DNA from: an uncultured Pseudoclavibacter sp.
GTDB taxonomy: Bacteria; Actinomycetota; Actinomycetes; Actinomycetales; Microbacteriaceae
DNA: 38,445 nt
NCBI GenBank assembly: GCA_946221025.1
Contig: CAMIMS010000016.1
Location: forward strand, 1-38,445
Direction: 5' to 3'
The notes under the pieces were generated by a model that ran no database searches, was not told the DNA's origin, and was given only the letters and a program-made list of their open reading frames with translations. A program made the position numbers and the translations under genes. Of the stretch, positions 29,842 through 36,858 are shown piece by piece; the first letter of the stretch is position 1, and each line of letters starts with the position of its first letter.

Positions 29842-29860
29842 GTGGGGGAGTCCTCCCCAC
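29842..29860 (+). promoter_or_regulatory. Palindromic promoter element of WXG copy 1
   Basis: GTGGGG and CCCCAC arms separated by 7 nt. Its centre is 32 nt upstream of a -10-like TAACCT (29883-29888), and it ends 62 nt before the ATG at 29923. The same arrangement precedes every paralogue in the array. Confidence 0.6.
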
Positions 29861-29922
29861 CGCCGGCTCCGCCGGTGACCCGTAACCTCGTCCGATCACT
29901 CAAAAATCGGAAGGGGACGCAT

Positions 29923-30951
29923 ATGGCCACCGGAATGTTCGGCGCGAACACCGACGAGCTGCGTCGTGTTTCCGATGAGTTCGACCTGCGCACGAGCGTT
30001 GTTCAAGCGGCACGTATGCGCACGGCCCGCGAGGTCGAAGCAAGCGTTTGGGTGGGACACGATGCGGATGCGTTCAAACAGCGGTACTCGAACGAGGTCG
30101 CCGCGCTCATGGAGCGGCTTGAACAGACGCTCATCCAGTATCGCGCCGACCTGTCGAAACAGGCCGAGGAGCAGGATGAATGTTCTCGGGCCCGCGGAGG
30201 CGACGGACGGTCGTTCTGGCAGCGCGTGCTCGACGGTCTGAAAAACCTCGCCCGAGGCGTGGGTGGCGCTATCGGCGACCTCATTGACACCATTCGCGAT
30301 CGCGTGAGCGTTGATGTGAACGGGCCGGGGGTGAATTGGAGCCTCAAGATCCCCGGATTCAGTCACGGAAGACATCTCCAGGGTGGGCGAGAATTCGAGA
30401 ACGGCCAATGGCAAGACGTCGATCCGAAGATTCACGGCAACAAATGGACCTTCGGGCTGAGGGGAGCGTTCGATCTCTTCTCGGCGAGCGCGAGTGCTGA
30501 CCTCCCCGGTGGGTATTCGATTGACGGCTTCGTCGGTGCGGGCGCGAATGCGTTCCTCGGCTACGACATGATTAGCCGAGGCGGAACCCCCGAACACAAG
30601 GTCGGTGTCTCCCTGGGTGTGTCTGCGGATGCCGGGGCTTCGCTGAGCAAGCACCACGGTGGCTACCTGTCGACATCGGTGGGGGTTTACGGAACGGTCG
30701 GCGCGAGCGTCGACGCGAAGGTGCAGTTCGGCACCGATAACGGAAAGCTCGACCTTTCGGCGCGGGCAAAAGCAGCCGCCGGTCTTGGTGGAGGCTTCTC
30801 CGGTGGTCTCTCGTACGACTACGGCCAGGCATGGAGCGATCTGCGAAACGATCCGGGCACGTTCCTCGAGAACACGGGTAGGGACCTAGCATCCGTCGCG
30901 TTCGGTGGTGCGTTCCCGGCTGGACAGTCGGTGCTCCAGCAAGCCTCGTAG
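29923..30951 (+). CDS. WXG100-like/Gly-rich fusion protein, copy 1 (candidate type VII substrate)
   Basis: A 342-residue protein. Residues 1-95 form a WXG100-like helical hairpin with W43-x-G45 in the turn (SVWVGHDADAFKQRY). A single cysteine, C87, follows (QDECSRA). Residues about 98-130 are an amphipathic helix (FWQRVLDGLKNLARG). The rest is a beta-rich, Gly/Ala/Ser-rich domain with alternating short strands (GVSLGVSADAG, GVYGTVGASVDAK, GLGGGFSGGLSYD) ending RNDPGTFLENTGRD. No signal peptide; export by a type VII (ESX) system is inferred from the WXG fold. No enzymatic motif is visible. The start has GGAAGGGG upstream; the longer frame from 29842 would run through the promoter palindrome. 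Confidence 0.7.
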   Translation: MATGMFGANTDELRRVSDEFDLRTSVVQAARMRTAREVEASVWVGHDADAFKQRYSNEVAALMERLEQTLIQYRADLSKQAEEQDECSRARGGDGRSFWQRVLDGLKNLARGVGGAIGDLIDTIRDRVSVDVNGPGVNWSLKIPGFSHGRHLQGGREFENGQWQDVDPKIHGNKWTFGLRGAFDLFSASASADLPGGYSIDGFVGAGANAFLGYDMISRGGTPEHKVGVSLGVSADAGASLSKHHGGYLSTSVGVYGTVGASVDAKVQFGTDNGKLDLSARAKAAAGLGGGFSGGLSYDYGQAWSDLRNDPGTFLENTGRDLASVAFGGAFPAGQSVLQQAS

Positions 30952-31083
30952 CGCAACTCAACCTGGCCCGGTGCGAGCGGATTTCTCGCTCCCCAGCGCT
31001 CGAATTAATCCGGCACACGCTCAACGCCGATCATCGAGCTTGTCGCCGGACGCAACCTCGATGACGCGTACTTGTTGGACACG

Positions 31084-31102
31084 TGGGGACTTGTACCCAT
31101 CG
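31084..31102 (+). promoter_or_regulatory. Palindromic promoter element of WXG copy 2
   Basis: TGGGGACTTGTACCCATCG aligns with the elements of copies 1 and 4. TGGG/CCCA arms are intact; the centre is about 32 nt upstream of a -10-like TAGCCT (31123-31128), and it ends 60 nt before the ATG. The rest of the 210-nt gap from 30952 shows no gene. Confidence 0.6.
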
Positions 31103-31161
31103 TCGTGACGGGTGTTCGTGCTTAGCCTGGATGCGAATCACCGAGCAGACAGGGGAGTGTC

Positions 31162-32226
31162 ATGGCTAACGGGATGTTTGGGGCGAACACCGACGAGCTT
31201 CGTCAGGTGTCTGATGCGTTTGATATGCGCACGACGGTGGTTGAGTCCGCACGTCGCACCACGACCCGCGCGGTTGAGGCGACGGTGTGGGAGGGTCGCG
31301 ACGCGGAGGCGTTCAAGCAGCGGTACGCATCTGAAGTCGCTGCGATGATGCAGCAGCTCGAACAGGTGCTGCAGCTGCACCGCACCGACATCAGCAAGCA
31401 GGCGGACGAGCAGGATGCGTGCTCGAGCGGCAAGGGCGGCGGCGACAACCGACCCTGGTGGCAGCGCGCGCTCGATGCCCTGAAGAACCTTGCCGGCAAC
31501 GCGCTTGAGAAACTCCGCGACCTCGTCGACACCATTCGCGACCACGTCAGCACAGACGGAAATTGGCCGAACTGGGAGTGGAGCATCAGCTGGCCAAGTT
31601 TCAGCGAGTCGCGGAACCGTCAGTTCGGCAAAGAGTACAAAGACCGCAAGATTCAAAACGCTGATCGGAAAGACGATAAAAGCAAGTTTCAACTTGGCGT
31701 CAAGGGAGTGCTCGATCTGTTCTCCCGGAATTTCACGATCGACGCACCCGGCGGCCACGAGACCCTTGACGCGTACATTCGCGCGGGGGCCGATCTTTTC
31801 TTCGGGGTCGATGTCTCTGAGAAGAATGGGAAAACCGAATACAAGGCGGGTGCTGAGGCTGGCGTGAGCGCCGACGCGGGCATCGATTTCACGCAGCACG
31901 GCGGCTATCTCGACCTCACCTACGGTGCAGAGGGATCGGCGGGTCTCGGTGCCGAAGCCAAAGTCGCGGCGACGCAAAAGGACGGCCGAATTGACTTCTC
32001 CGGTAAGGCCAAGCTGGTCACCGGCCTTGGCGGCAGTCTCTCCGCAGGTGGTTCGGTTGACTATGAACGTGCGATGAACGACTTCCGGAACAACCCCGGT
32101 ACCTTCCTCACCAACGCGGCCAAGGACGTCGCCCTGATCCACCCGACGACCAGGGGAACCGCAGGTGCTCAGGGCCGCATAATGGACCTCAGTGAGCGAA
32201 TCGCCGGTGCGATCGCCGGAAGGTAA
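31162..32226 (+). CDS. WXG100-like/Gly-rich fusion protein, copy 2
   Basis: A 354-residue paralogue of copy 1. The N-terminal helical hairpin has W43-E-G45 (TVWEGRDAEAFKQRY); the single cysteine is C87 (QDACSS). The amphipathic segment WWQRALDALKNLAGNALEKL begins near residue 98. The Gly-rich beta domain follows (GAEAGVSADAG, GAEGSAGLGAEAK, GLGGSLSAGG), then RNNPGTFLTNAAKD and a distinct tail with IMDLSERIAGAIAG. The tail differs from copies 1 and 4. The first 50 nt match copy 4 exactly, and the next 170 nt match the decayed copy 3 exactly, so this gene is a mosaic or conversion donor. Ribosome site AGGGGAG. Confidence 0.7.
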   Translation: MANGMFGANTDELRQVSDAFDMRTTVVESARRTTTRAVEATVWEGRDAEAFKQRYASEVAAMMQQLEQVLQLHRTDISKQADEQDACSSGKGGGDNRPWWQRALDALKNLAGNALEKLRDLVDTIRDHVSTDGNWPNWEWSISWPSFSESRNRQFGKEYKDRKIQNADRKDDKSKFQLGVKGVLDLFSRNFTIDAPGGHETLDAYIRAGADLFFGVDVSEKNGKTEYKAGAEAGVSADAGIDFTQHGGYLDLTYGAEGSAGLGAEAKVAATQKDGRIDFSGKAKLVTGLGGSLSAGGSVDYERAMNDFRNNPGTFLTNAAKDVALIHPTTRGTAGAQGRIMDLSERIAGAIAGR

Positions 32227-32315
32227 TCGTTCGCGGCGGGATGCACCGTAGCGACCGAGTCATCCCGGTGCGGCGTGGGGCGCATCTCGCCTGCGAGGCG
32301 TGGTGAGGTCGGAGT

Positions 32316-32333
32316 TGGGAGCTCTCGCCATCG
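32316..32333 (+). promoter_or_regulatory. Degenerate palindromic element before the decayed copy 3
   Basis: TGGGAGCTCTCGCCATCG occupies the same place, 60 nt before the original start position, with a TAGCGG (32354-32359) in the -10 position. The palindrome arms are partly lost, in keeping with decay of the gene. Confidence 0.45.
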
Positions 32334-32366
32334 CGCCACCTGACGCAGCTCAGTAGCGGGGACGGA

Positions 32367-33091
32367 ATGTCCTTCGTCAAGAGGGTGCGTGGCATAGCTA
32401 ACGGAATGTTCGGAGTCATTACCGACGAGCCTCCTCAGGTTTCTGATGCGTTTGATATGCGCACGACGGTGGTTGAGTCCGCACGTCGCACCACGACCCG
32501 CGCGGTTGAGGCGACGGTGTGGGAGGGTCGCGACGCGGAGGCGTTCAAGCAGCGGTACGCATCTGAAGTCGCTGCGATGATGCAGCAGCTCGAACAGGTG
32601 CTGCAGCTGCATCGCACCGACTCCAGCATCGGTATCGAGGGTCGTGGTGGCAACGTCGGCTACCTGGGCTTTACCGCCGGCGCCGAAAGCTTGGCCGGTC
32701 CCAGCGCTGAAGCGTAGGCGAGCGCGACGACTGGACGGGTAAGTGCGACCTTTCCGGAAAGCGCAGGGCTGTTCCGGGCATTGGTGGAAGCCTCTCGGCA
32801 CGCGCGTCGTATGACTATGAGCGCGCGATGAACGATGCACGAAACAACCCGGGCCCGTTTACGGTCAGCACGGTACGCGACATAGCGACGTTCAACCCGC
32901 CCACGAACACGGTCGTGAACAGCGACGATCGAACGGTGGGCTTGGCCGATCGAACGATGGGCTTGGCCGATCGAACGATGGGCTTGGCCGAGCGAATGAG
33001 TGGAGAAGGGCGGCGACAAGGGCGAGAGCTTCGCGCGGCGACTGTTTCGGCTGAGTACTGCCTGACGATCGGTACGCATGTGGTCGCGTGA
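32367..33091 (+). pseudogene. Decayed WXG100-like paralogue, copy 3
   Basis: Remnant of a paralogue of copies 1, 2 and 4. The original start codon has become ATA (32394-32396), although an in-frame ATG at 32367 opens a 116-residue frame through the whole WXG half. Bases 32442-32611 are identical to copy 2. After LQLHRTD the amphipathic segment, C87 and most of the beta domain are deleted. The frame jumps into a fragment like the GGYLDLTYGAEGSAG region and stops at 32717. A later fragment in another frame (from about 32813: YDYERAMNDARNNPGPF) matches the copy 2 end. A 21-bp triplicated repeat lies in the tail. The short WXG fragment could still be made but is unlikely to be a normal substrate. 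Confidence 0.75.
32927..32989 (+). repeat. 21-bp tandem repeat, three units
   Basis: Three head-to-tail 21-bp units (32927-32947, 32948-32968, 32969-32989); units 2 and 3 are identical and unit 1 differs at one base. They encode DRTMGLA heptads in the fragment frame and correspond to the IMDLSERIAG tail of copy 2, so they probably arose by slippage after the gene decayed. Confidence 0.9.
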
Positions 33092-33197
33092 AGTCGGACG
33101 CGTACGAGTCGGGGCGCGTTCGGCCACCGAGGATGTGTTCTCTCTCGCCCGAGGGCGCGGTGTGGGCGCATCACACGCACACCGTGAGATCGGGGCC

Positions 33198-33220
33198 CGA
33201 TGGGGGAGTCGTCCCCATCG
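33198..33220 (+). promoter_or_regulatory. Palindromic promoter element of WXG copy 4
   Basis: CGATGGGG and CCCCATCG arms (8 bp, perfect) separated by 7 nt; the best-formed of the four elements. Its centre is 32 nt upstream of a -10-like TAGCGT (33241-33246), 70 nt from the ATG. Confidence 0.65.
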
Positions 33221-33278
33221 TGATAGCCGGTCCTGACCTGTAGCGTTCCTGCGGACGATTGCGCCGACAGGGAGTGTC

Positions 33279-34289
33279 ATGGCTAACGGGATGTTTGGGG
33301 CGAACACCGACGAGCTTCGTCAGGTGTCGGATGTGTTCGATATGCGCACGACGGTGATTGAGTCGGCGCGTCGCACGACGACCCGAGAGGTCGAGGCGAC
33401 GGTGTGGGAGGGGCGTGACGCGGAGGCGTTCAAGCAACGCTACGCCTCTGAGGTCGCTGCGCTGATGCAGCAGCTGGAGTCGGTGCTGCAGTTGCACCGC
33501 ACCGACATCAGCAAGCAGGCTGATGAGCAGGATGAGTGTTCGAGCGCCGGCGGGGGCGGCGGCGACAACCGGCCGTGGTGGCAGCGCCTGATCGATGGGC
33601 TGAAGAACCTCGCCGGCGATGCGCTTGAGAAACTCCGCGACCTTGTCGACACGATTCGCGACCACATCGACTTCAGCGGTCCGAGGCTCGATGTCAGCAT
33701 CAAGATCCCGGGACTGAGTGACCAGCACAACCTCCAGATCGGTAAAGAGTTCAAAAACGGTGGCTGGCAAAACGTTGATAATCACGAACACAAGCGCAAG
33801 CACCAGCTGGGTATTTCCGCGATGCTCCAGGCCTTCTCCGGAAAGGGGTCTATTGACATCCCCGGAGGAAGCATTGACGGCTTCGTGCGGGCCGGTATCG
33901 ATGGGTTCCTCGGATACGACGCGTCTGAGAAGTACGAAGGCGGTAAGCGGAAGGGCACCGAGCACAAGGTCGGTCTTGAACTGGGGCTCACCGCAGACGC
34001 CGGGGTCGGGGTAACCCGGGACCACGGCGGTTACCTGGAGACAACGGTAGGCCTCGAAGGCTCCATCGGTGCGGGCATCGAGGCAAAGGGCCAGTTTGAG
34101 CACGGTAACGGCAAGATCGGCCTGTCTGGGCGCGTCAAAGCCGTTGTAGGTATCGGCGGTGGCTTCAGCGGGGGTATCTCATACGATGTCGACCGCGCCT
34201 ACAGCGACTTGCGAAATGACCCCGGTGCATTCCTTGAGAACACGGGTCGGGACTTGAAGTCGCTTATTTTCGGTGGGTCTCAGGAATAA
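33279..34289 (+). CDS. WXG100-like/Gly-rich fusion protein, copy 4
   Basis: A 336-residue intact paralogue. The helical hairpin has W43-E-G45, single cysteine C87 (QDECSS), the amphipathic segment WWQRLIDGLKNLAGDALEKL and the Gly-rich beta domain (GLELGLTADAG, GLEGSIGAGIEAK, GIGGGFSGGISYD). It ends RNDPGAFLENTGRD like copy 1, so its C-terminal half is closer to copy 1 while its N-terminal half is closer to copy 2. The C-terminal domain is conserved between copies rather than swapped, unlike polymorphic toxins, and no immunity-type gene follows. The ribosome site is AGGGAG. A strong hairpin follows at 34353-34389. Confidence 0.7.
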   Translation: MANGMFGANTDELRQVSDVFDMRTTVIESARRTTTREVEATVWEGRDAEAFKQRYASEVAALMQQLESVLQLHRTDISKQADEQDECSSAGGGGGDNRPWWQRLIDGLKNLAGDALEKLRDLVDTIRDHIDFSGPRLDVSIKIPGLSDQHNLQIGKEFKNGGWQNVDNHEHKRKHQLGISAMLQAFSGKGSIDIPGGSIDGFVRAGIDGFLGYDASEKYEGGKRKGTEHKVGLELGLTADAGVGVTRDHGGYLETTVGLEGSIGAGIEAKGQFEHGNGKIGLSGRVKAVVGIGGGFSGGISYDVDRAYSDLRNDPGAFLENTGRDLKSLIFGGSQE

Positions 34290-34352
34290 CGAGCAAGAAT
34301 GAATCCGCGACAGCGCTCTCGCGAATTCACCCGAAAACGGCAACGCCTTCTC

Positions 34353-34389
34353 AGGAACGCCGCCCCGACAACCCAGTGGCGGCGTTCCT
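34353..34389 (+). terminator. Terminator at the end of the WXG array
   Basis: AGGAACGCCGCC and GGCGGCGTTCCT form a perfect 12-bp stem with a 13-nt loop, 63 nt after copy 4. The remaining sequence up to 34572 holds no convincing gene; one weak 7-bp hairpin (34426-34451) is present. Confidence 0.75.
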
Positions 34390-34572
34390 AATTCTCGTCG
34401 AAAAAGCTTTCTCATCTCGGCAGTGGGTGCGGATCACGCCAGAACCGCACCATCCGCGAAGGAGTCGGGCAGAGAGAAGGCCCGCTTCGCAAACTCGAAA
34501 TTCGTTATCAGGCTGCCCCTTGCTCCGTGCCTTACCGTTCACGCACCCCCACACTGAACGCGGGAGCATACA

Positions 34573-35767
34573 ATGAGCGAACAAAACCGCGCCGTTGTTT
34601 TTTCATGGCACCCACAACATGAATGTCGACACCCTCGATTTCCCGAAGCTCGAGATACCAGACGGTCGCAAGGCCCCGCACGGTGTCGTTCTCAAGGTCA
34701 TCGCGACGAACATTTGCGGCAGTGATCTCCACATCTACCGCGGTGCCTTCCCTATCCCAGACGGCATGGTCATGGGTCACGAAATGACCGGTCAGGTCTT
34801 CGAGGTCGGCAGCGATGTCGAGTTCGTGAACGAGGGCGACCTCGTTTCGGTGCCGTTCAACGTCGCCTGTGATCGCTGCCGCAATTGCCGAGCCGGGCGC
34901 ACCGAAGTGTGCGAGACAACGAACCCGGAAGTCTCCTGTGCTGCCTACGGGTTCAACCTCGGCGATTTCCAGGGCGGTCAGGCTGACTACCTCTTCGTGC
35001 CGTACGCCGACTTCCAGCTGCTGCGATTCCCCGACCCCGACCAGGCGATGGAGAAGATTCTCGACCTCGCCGTCCTGTCTGACATCCTGCCGACCGCATA
35101 CCACGGGCTCGTCGAAGCGGGTGTGCGCGCCGGATCCACGGTCTACCTGGGCGGTGCCGGCCCGGTGGGTCGCTGCGGTGCCGCCGCGGCACGCCTCATG
35201 GGCGCTTCGTGCATCATCGTCGGCGACCACAACAAGGAGCGGCTCGAGCTCGTGCGCAAGCTCGGCTGCGAGACGATCGACCTCAACGAGGATGTGCCGC
35301 TGACCGACCAGATCGAGCAGATCCTCGGCGAGCCGATGGTCGACTCCGCGGTCGACTACGTCGGATCCGAGGCTCACGGCCTCGGCAAGGAGTCCGACGA
35401 TATGGACCCGGCCCACGCCATCAACCAGGTGATGGATGCAACGCGCGCTGGAGGTGCCACCGGCATCATCGGTGTGTACGGCGCCGATCCGATTGCGGAT
35501 TCGAAAGAAGCTCAGGAGGGAACCTTCGCGCTCGACTTCGGCAAGGCCTGGATCAAATCACCGCACATCATTGGCGGGCAGGCGCCGATCATGCGCTATA
35601 ACCGCCAGCTCATGATGGCGATCCTGTGAGACCGCATGCCGTACCTGCGCGAGATGCTCAACCCGAAGGTCATCAGCATCGACGAGGCACCGAAGGCGTA
35701 CGCCCAGTTCGATGAGGGCTCCGACCTGAAGTACGTGATCGACCCGCACGGCATGATCAAGGCCTAA
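34573..35767 (+). pseudogene. Broken glutathione-independent formaldehyde dehydrogenase-like gene
   Basis: A zinc-dependent, NAD-linked medium-chain dehydrogenase of the FdhA type (family function: formaldehyde to formate without glutathione). Catalytic zinc residues (NICGSDLH, GHEMTG), the four-Cys structural zinc loop (CDRCRNCRAGRTEVC) and GGAGPVG for NAD are intact. Two lesions are visible. The natural start MSEQNRAVVF at 34573 is put out of frame by a run of six T (34598-34603) where five would restore VVFHGTHNMN. In addition, TGA at 35627-35629 replaces the Trp codon expected in LMxAI-W-DR. The reading frame then continues for 45 residues (PYLREMLNPKVISIDEAPKA...) to TAA at 35765. Probably inactive; the T-run could be a sequencing error. 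Confidence 0.8.
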
Positions 35768-35823
35768 CGCGAGGAGCCGATTGATCGGCACCCCGTGGAT
35801 GAGGTTCCTATCAGAACGGCACG

Positions 35824-35877
35824 GGCCGAGGCTCTGGGCGACGCGGTTTCTCGACTGCTTGCCCAGAGGCCTCGGCC
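35824..35877 (+). terminator. Hairpin after the formaldehyde dehydrogenase-like gene
   Basis: GGCCGAG-G-CTCTGGGC pairs with GCCCAGAG-GC-CTCGGCC (about 15 bp with a one-base bulge; loop of 21 nt), 57 nt after the TAA. It probably ends transcription before comEA. Confidence 0.6.
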
Positions 35878-35913
35878 TTCGTCGTTCGGCGCGCGCCGAC
35901 GCATTCCAATTCG

Positions 35914-35941
35914 CCCTGTGGATAGCGTGCTATCCACAGGG
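35914..35941. promoter_or_regulatory. Palindrome with two inverted DnaA-box-like sequences before comEA
   Basis: CCCTGTGGATAGC and GCTATCCACAGGG are perfect 13-bp inverted arms around GT. Each arm contains a nonamer one base from the DnaA box TTATCCACA (TGTGGATAG at 35917-35925, CTATCCACA at 35930-35938). It sits 50 nt upstream of the comEA start, so it may be a regulator site or a hairpin in a longer transcript. Confidence 0.5.
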
Positions 35942-35978
35942 GATCCGGTGCCGCGCCTCGCACCGGCAAGGTTGCCCA

Positions 35979-35984
35979 TAACGT
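35979..35984 (+). promoter_or_regulatory. -10 box for a leaderless comEA transcript
   Basis: TAACGT ends 7 nt before the comEA GTG at 35992, which is the geometry of leaderless actinobacterial genes. The -35 region is weak. Confidence 0.5.
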
Positions 35985-35991
35985 CCGGGGC

Positions 35992-36858
35992 GTGAGAGAC
36001 GACTTCGACCGAGAGATCGAACCCTGGCGCGACTCGCTCCTGACCGGCTACGAGGATGCGTGGCCCGAGCAGGCTCCTTCGCGACGGATTGGCGCCGCTC
36101 CTGAAACCGACGCGCCCGCCGCCGACCGCCCAACGAACGAACAGGGCGCGGATTCACTTCGCGTGTTCGATGAGGTGCTGGAGCGTGGCGCGAGCGGCGG
36201 AGTGCGCGTGCGTCTCGGCGCGCTCATTGTCGTAACGCTCGTGATCGCGGCGGTCGCCGTGCTCGCCGCGGCGCTTCGGCCGGGAGGCGAGCACGTGCCG
36301 CCAGACGCGATGACGACTGCGCCCGTCGATGTGGTGGAGCAGTCAACCGTGCCGTCCGCGGCGACCACAGGCGCGCCCAGTGACGACTCTGGTCACGTGA
36401 CCGTGCACATCGTCGGGGCCGTCGCCTCCCCGGGGGTCGTGAGGTTACCCGCGAGCGCCCGGGTCGCCGACGCGGTGTCGGCGTGCGGTGGACTCTCGCC
36501 AGATGCAGACACGACCCGCATCAACCTCGCGCGTCCCCTGGTCGACGGCGAGCACATTCACGTGCTGCGAATCGGAGAGGAAGCGGCACCGGAACTGCCC
36601 GGTGAGGCGGTTGTCGGAGGTGGTTCCCCGGACGGGGATGCGGGTGCTCCCGGCGCAACCGCATCCGCGCTCATCAACCTCAACACCGCCTCGCAGAGCG
36701 AGCTCGAAACGCTCCCGCGCGTCGGACCGACCCTCGCCGGACGCATCATTACCGAGCGCGAGAAGCGGGGCGGGTTCACCTCAGTTGAGGAGCTACGCGA
36801 GGTGAGCGGAATTGGCGACGCGACCTTCGAGCAGATCGCGCCGCTGGTGACGGTGTAA
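35992..36858 (+). CDS. comEA: ComEA-family DNA-binding competence protein
   Basis: A 288-residue membrane-anchored DNA receptor. The acidic cytoplasmic N-terminus (1-70) leads to one TM helix (about 73-93, ALIVVTLVIAAVAVLAAAL) and a Pro/Thr/Ser-rich spacer. An SLBB domain follows (about 134-195, VTVHIVGAVASPGVVRLPASA). The C-terminal helix-hairpin-helix pair (INLNTASQSELETLPRVGPTLAGRI ... GIGDATFEQI) binds DNA without sequence preference. GTG start at 35992 with a -10 box 7 nt before it. Its stop overlaps the comEC start (TAATG). Usual order in actinobacteria is leuS-comEA-comEC; here an accessory block separates leuS. Confidence 0.93.
   Translation: MRDDFDREIEPWRDSLLTGYEDAWPEQAPSRRIGAAPETDAPAADRPTNEQGADSLRVFDEVLERGASGGVRVRLGALIVVTLVIAAVAVLAAALRPGGEHVPPDAMTTAPVDVVEQSTVPSAATTGAPSDDSGHVTVHIVGAVASPGVVRLPASARVADAVSACGGLSPDADTTRINLARPLVDGEHIHVLRIGEEAAPELPGEAVVGGGSPDGDAGAPGATASALINLNTASQSELETLPRVGPTLAGRIITEREKRGGFTSVEELREVSGIGDATFEQIAPLVTV

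Noticed and set aside
32927..32989. Possible CRISPR array
   Set aside because: Units are contiguous 21-mers without spacers, inside a decayed coding sequence.
29923..34289. Polymorphic toxin-immunity array
   Set aside because: C-terminal domains are conserved between copies, lack nuclease or other toxin motifs, and no immunity-type genes follow.
34290..34572. tRNA gene or small gene before the formaldehyde dehydrogenase-like gene
   Set aside because: No cloverleaf or T-loop consensus, and the short frames there lack ribosome sites and coding character.
35627..35629. TGA as selenocysteine codon
   Set aside because: The position is a Trp in the family, not a Cys, and no SECIS-like hairpin directly follows; the gene also has a second lesion.
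35914..35941. Replication origin
   Set aside because: Only two DnaA-like boxes, no AT-rich unwinding region and no dnaA/dnaN genes nearby.
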